From positions 1 to 64,000 of the forward strand of contig JBDIVL010000003.1 of assembly GCA_039794405.1 (NCBI GenBank): a stretch of 64,000 nt of DNA, read 5' to 3'. The first letter of the stretch is position 1. Every line of letters starts with the position of its first letter. Of the stretch, positions 63,943 to 64,000 are shown one piece after another. The stretch is from JBDIVL01 sp039794405 (lineage in GTDB: Bacteria; Planctomycetota; Brocadiia; Brocadiales; Brocadiaceae). The notes under the pieces are model-generated. The model had not been told where the DNA came from and ran no database searches. It saw nothing but the letters and a program-made list of their open reading frames with translations. The translations under genes and the position numbers were made by a program.

Positions 63943-64000
63943 ATGAGCACTTTGTTGTTAAATAGAACAAATTTGCAGTTCCATTTAGATAAACAATGGT
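63943..64000 (+). CDS. Start of a further gene, cut by the window end
   Basis: An ATG directly after the methylase stop (TAAATG), with GGAGG 11 bases upstream, opens MSTLLLNRTNLQFHLDKQW. Too little is present to identify it. The spacing shows it belongs to the same operon. Confidence 0.6.
   Translation, partial: MSTLLLNRTNLQFHLDKQW

Overview
The window looks like chromosomal DNA of a Gram-negative, AT-rich (low-40s % G+C by eye), largely anaerobic bacterium. It encodes an outer-membrane porin, exported lipoproteins, a DUF748/AsmA-like envelope protein, an MsbA-type exporter, pyruvate:ferredoxin oxidoreductase, a globin-coupled kinase and many oxidative-stress functions. Long intergenic stretches are full of short palindromic repeats. 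This combination fits an anammox planctomycete (Candidatus Brocadiales), but no diagnostic gene such as hydrazine synthase lies in the window, so the assignment is an inference.

Layout. 1-3.9 kb (minus): 5' part of an OprO/P-type porin, a small YezD-like protein and a copper P1B-ATPase. 4.3-11.7 kb: CBS protein, HslVU protease, a class-I amidotransferase, a Fur/PerR regulator, DapF, a LolA-like lipoprotein framed by two copies of a hairpin repeat, RpiB and TsaC. 12.2-19.7 kb: a SpoIVB-like S55 peptidase, an exported beta-propeller, tRNA-Pro(CGG), an ABC exporter and a ferritin-like protein. 19.8-27.7 kb: PFOR (minus), RhlE-like helicase and an exported MsrA-MsrB fusion. 28-35 kb: a secreted 19-residue-repeat protein between two related leader/terminator elements, an M23 peptidase, a flavin reductase-like protein, a YbaK-type deacylase, a c-di-GMP-I riboswitch in front of a proline-rich repeat lipoprotein, a pyridine-nucleotide disulfide oxidoreductase, an SDR and an unusual MutY relative. 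35-42.4 kb: globin-coupled hybrid histidine kinase, NmrA-like protein bracketed by two copies of a MITE, and exported CHRD, intradiol-dioxygenase-like and DUF362 proteins. 42.7-46.1 kb: a three-gene minus operon (M32 carboxypeptidase, EamA transporter, 2-hydroxyacid dehydrogenase). 47-54 kb: SixA, dodecin, MBL hydrolase, pseudo-receiver and DUF748 protein.

54.3-64 kb is a defence island. A decayed set of fragments (PLD/Snf2 helicase, DUF1016 nuclease, Vsr-like endonuclease) sits directly before a second set: a PLD-Snf2 helicase, a DUF1016/YhcG nuclease interrupted by a TGA, and a very large Eco57I-like N6-adenine methylase. The methylase reading frame contains a complete in-frame REP-associated tyrosine transposase (RAYT) domain with HUH motif and catalytic Tyr, bounded on both sides by matching 22-nt palindromes. 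This is the most unusual object in the window. A further gene starts 58 bases before the window end.

Several families of non-coding repeats recur: a hairpin placed just after stop codons, two TIR-bearing MITE families, a third single MITE, and a GGTTGGTTCAAT palindrome family. They account for much of the otherwise empty intergenic sequence.
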